Made by a program: the position numbers and the translations under genes
The notes under the pieces: model-generated
Told to the model about the DNA's origin: nothing
Database searches by the model: none
The model's input: the letters and a program-made list of their open reading frames with translations, nothing else
In this document: piece after piece, positions 6,442 to 6,479 of the stretch
Numbering within the stretch: the first letter of the stretch is position 1
Layout of the letters: every line of letters begins with the position of its first letter
Source of the DNA: an uncultured bacterium
GTDB lineage: Bacteria; Verrucomicrobiota; Lentisphaeria; Victivallales; UBA1829
DNA length: 6,479 nt
Reading direction: 5' to 3'
Assembly: GCA_900549045.1 (NCBI GenBank)
Contig: URNE01000141.1
Span: 1 to 6,479 of the forward strand

Positions 6442-6479
6442 GGAGATGTAATCGGAAGGATAGGTGCCGAGCTGCTCGG

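Noticed and set aside
6467..6479. Short inverted repeat CCGAG-CAG-CTCGG at the right edge.
   Set aside because: Five pairs with a three-base loop in what is probably coding sequence, at the very edge of the window; chance is the simplest explanation.
1..6479. A hidden defence, mobile or otherwise undescribed system.
   Set aside because: The window is fully taken up by six recognisable genes with intact motifs, small gaps and similar codon use. I saw no transposase, integrase, toxin-antitoxin pair, CRISPR repeat or atypical-composition island.

Overview
The window is a compact stretch of bacterial chromosome in which every supportable gene lies on the minus strand. Read in the direction of transcription (right to left), the order is tig (trigger factor), clpP, clpX, proB (glutamate 5-kinase), miaB (tRNA methylthiotransferase) and the first two thirds of a family 2 glycosyltransferase that runs off the left edge. 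Gaps are 35, 10, 53 and 3 bases, then a one-base stop/start overlap, so the whole window is plausibly one transcript or two closely linked ones. No RNA gene, mobile element, CRISPR array or intergenic stretch longer than about 55 bases was found.

The organism looks like a GC-leaning bacterium with ordinary Shine-Dalgarno sites (clear before clpP, clpX and miaB). The tig-clpP-clpX block is widespread in bacteria. The joining of proB and miaB directly behind it, and a trigger factor with a divergent middle domain, are less common. By general feel of the proteins I would look first in the PVC group (Lentisphaerota/Verrucomicrobiota), but this is a weak inference and nothing in the window proves it.

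Region by region: 5122-6441 encodes the ribosome-bound chaperone that meets nascent chains. 4487-5086 and 3187-4476 encode the peptidase and unfoldase that together form the ClpXP protease. 3134-3186 is the largest gap and carries an exact 11-base tandem repeat that also forms an inverted repeat, the only non-coding structure of note. 1994-3133 encodes the first enzyme of proline synthesis, with its C-terminal PUA domain. 659-1990 encodes the radical-SAM enzyme that modifies A37 of tRNAs reading UNN codons. 1-659 encodes a nucleotide-sugar glycosyltransferase, truncated by the window edge.

The genes tie together nascent protein folding, regulated proteolysis, proline supply and decoding fidelity, i.e. 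housekeeping for protein synthesis and quality. I do not see a previously undescribed system here. The observations worth a second look are modest: the clpX-proB intergenic repeat, the unresolved trigger factor start at the right edge, its divergent PPIase-like domain, and the gene order itself.
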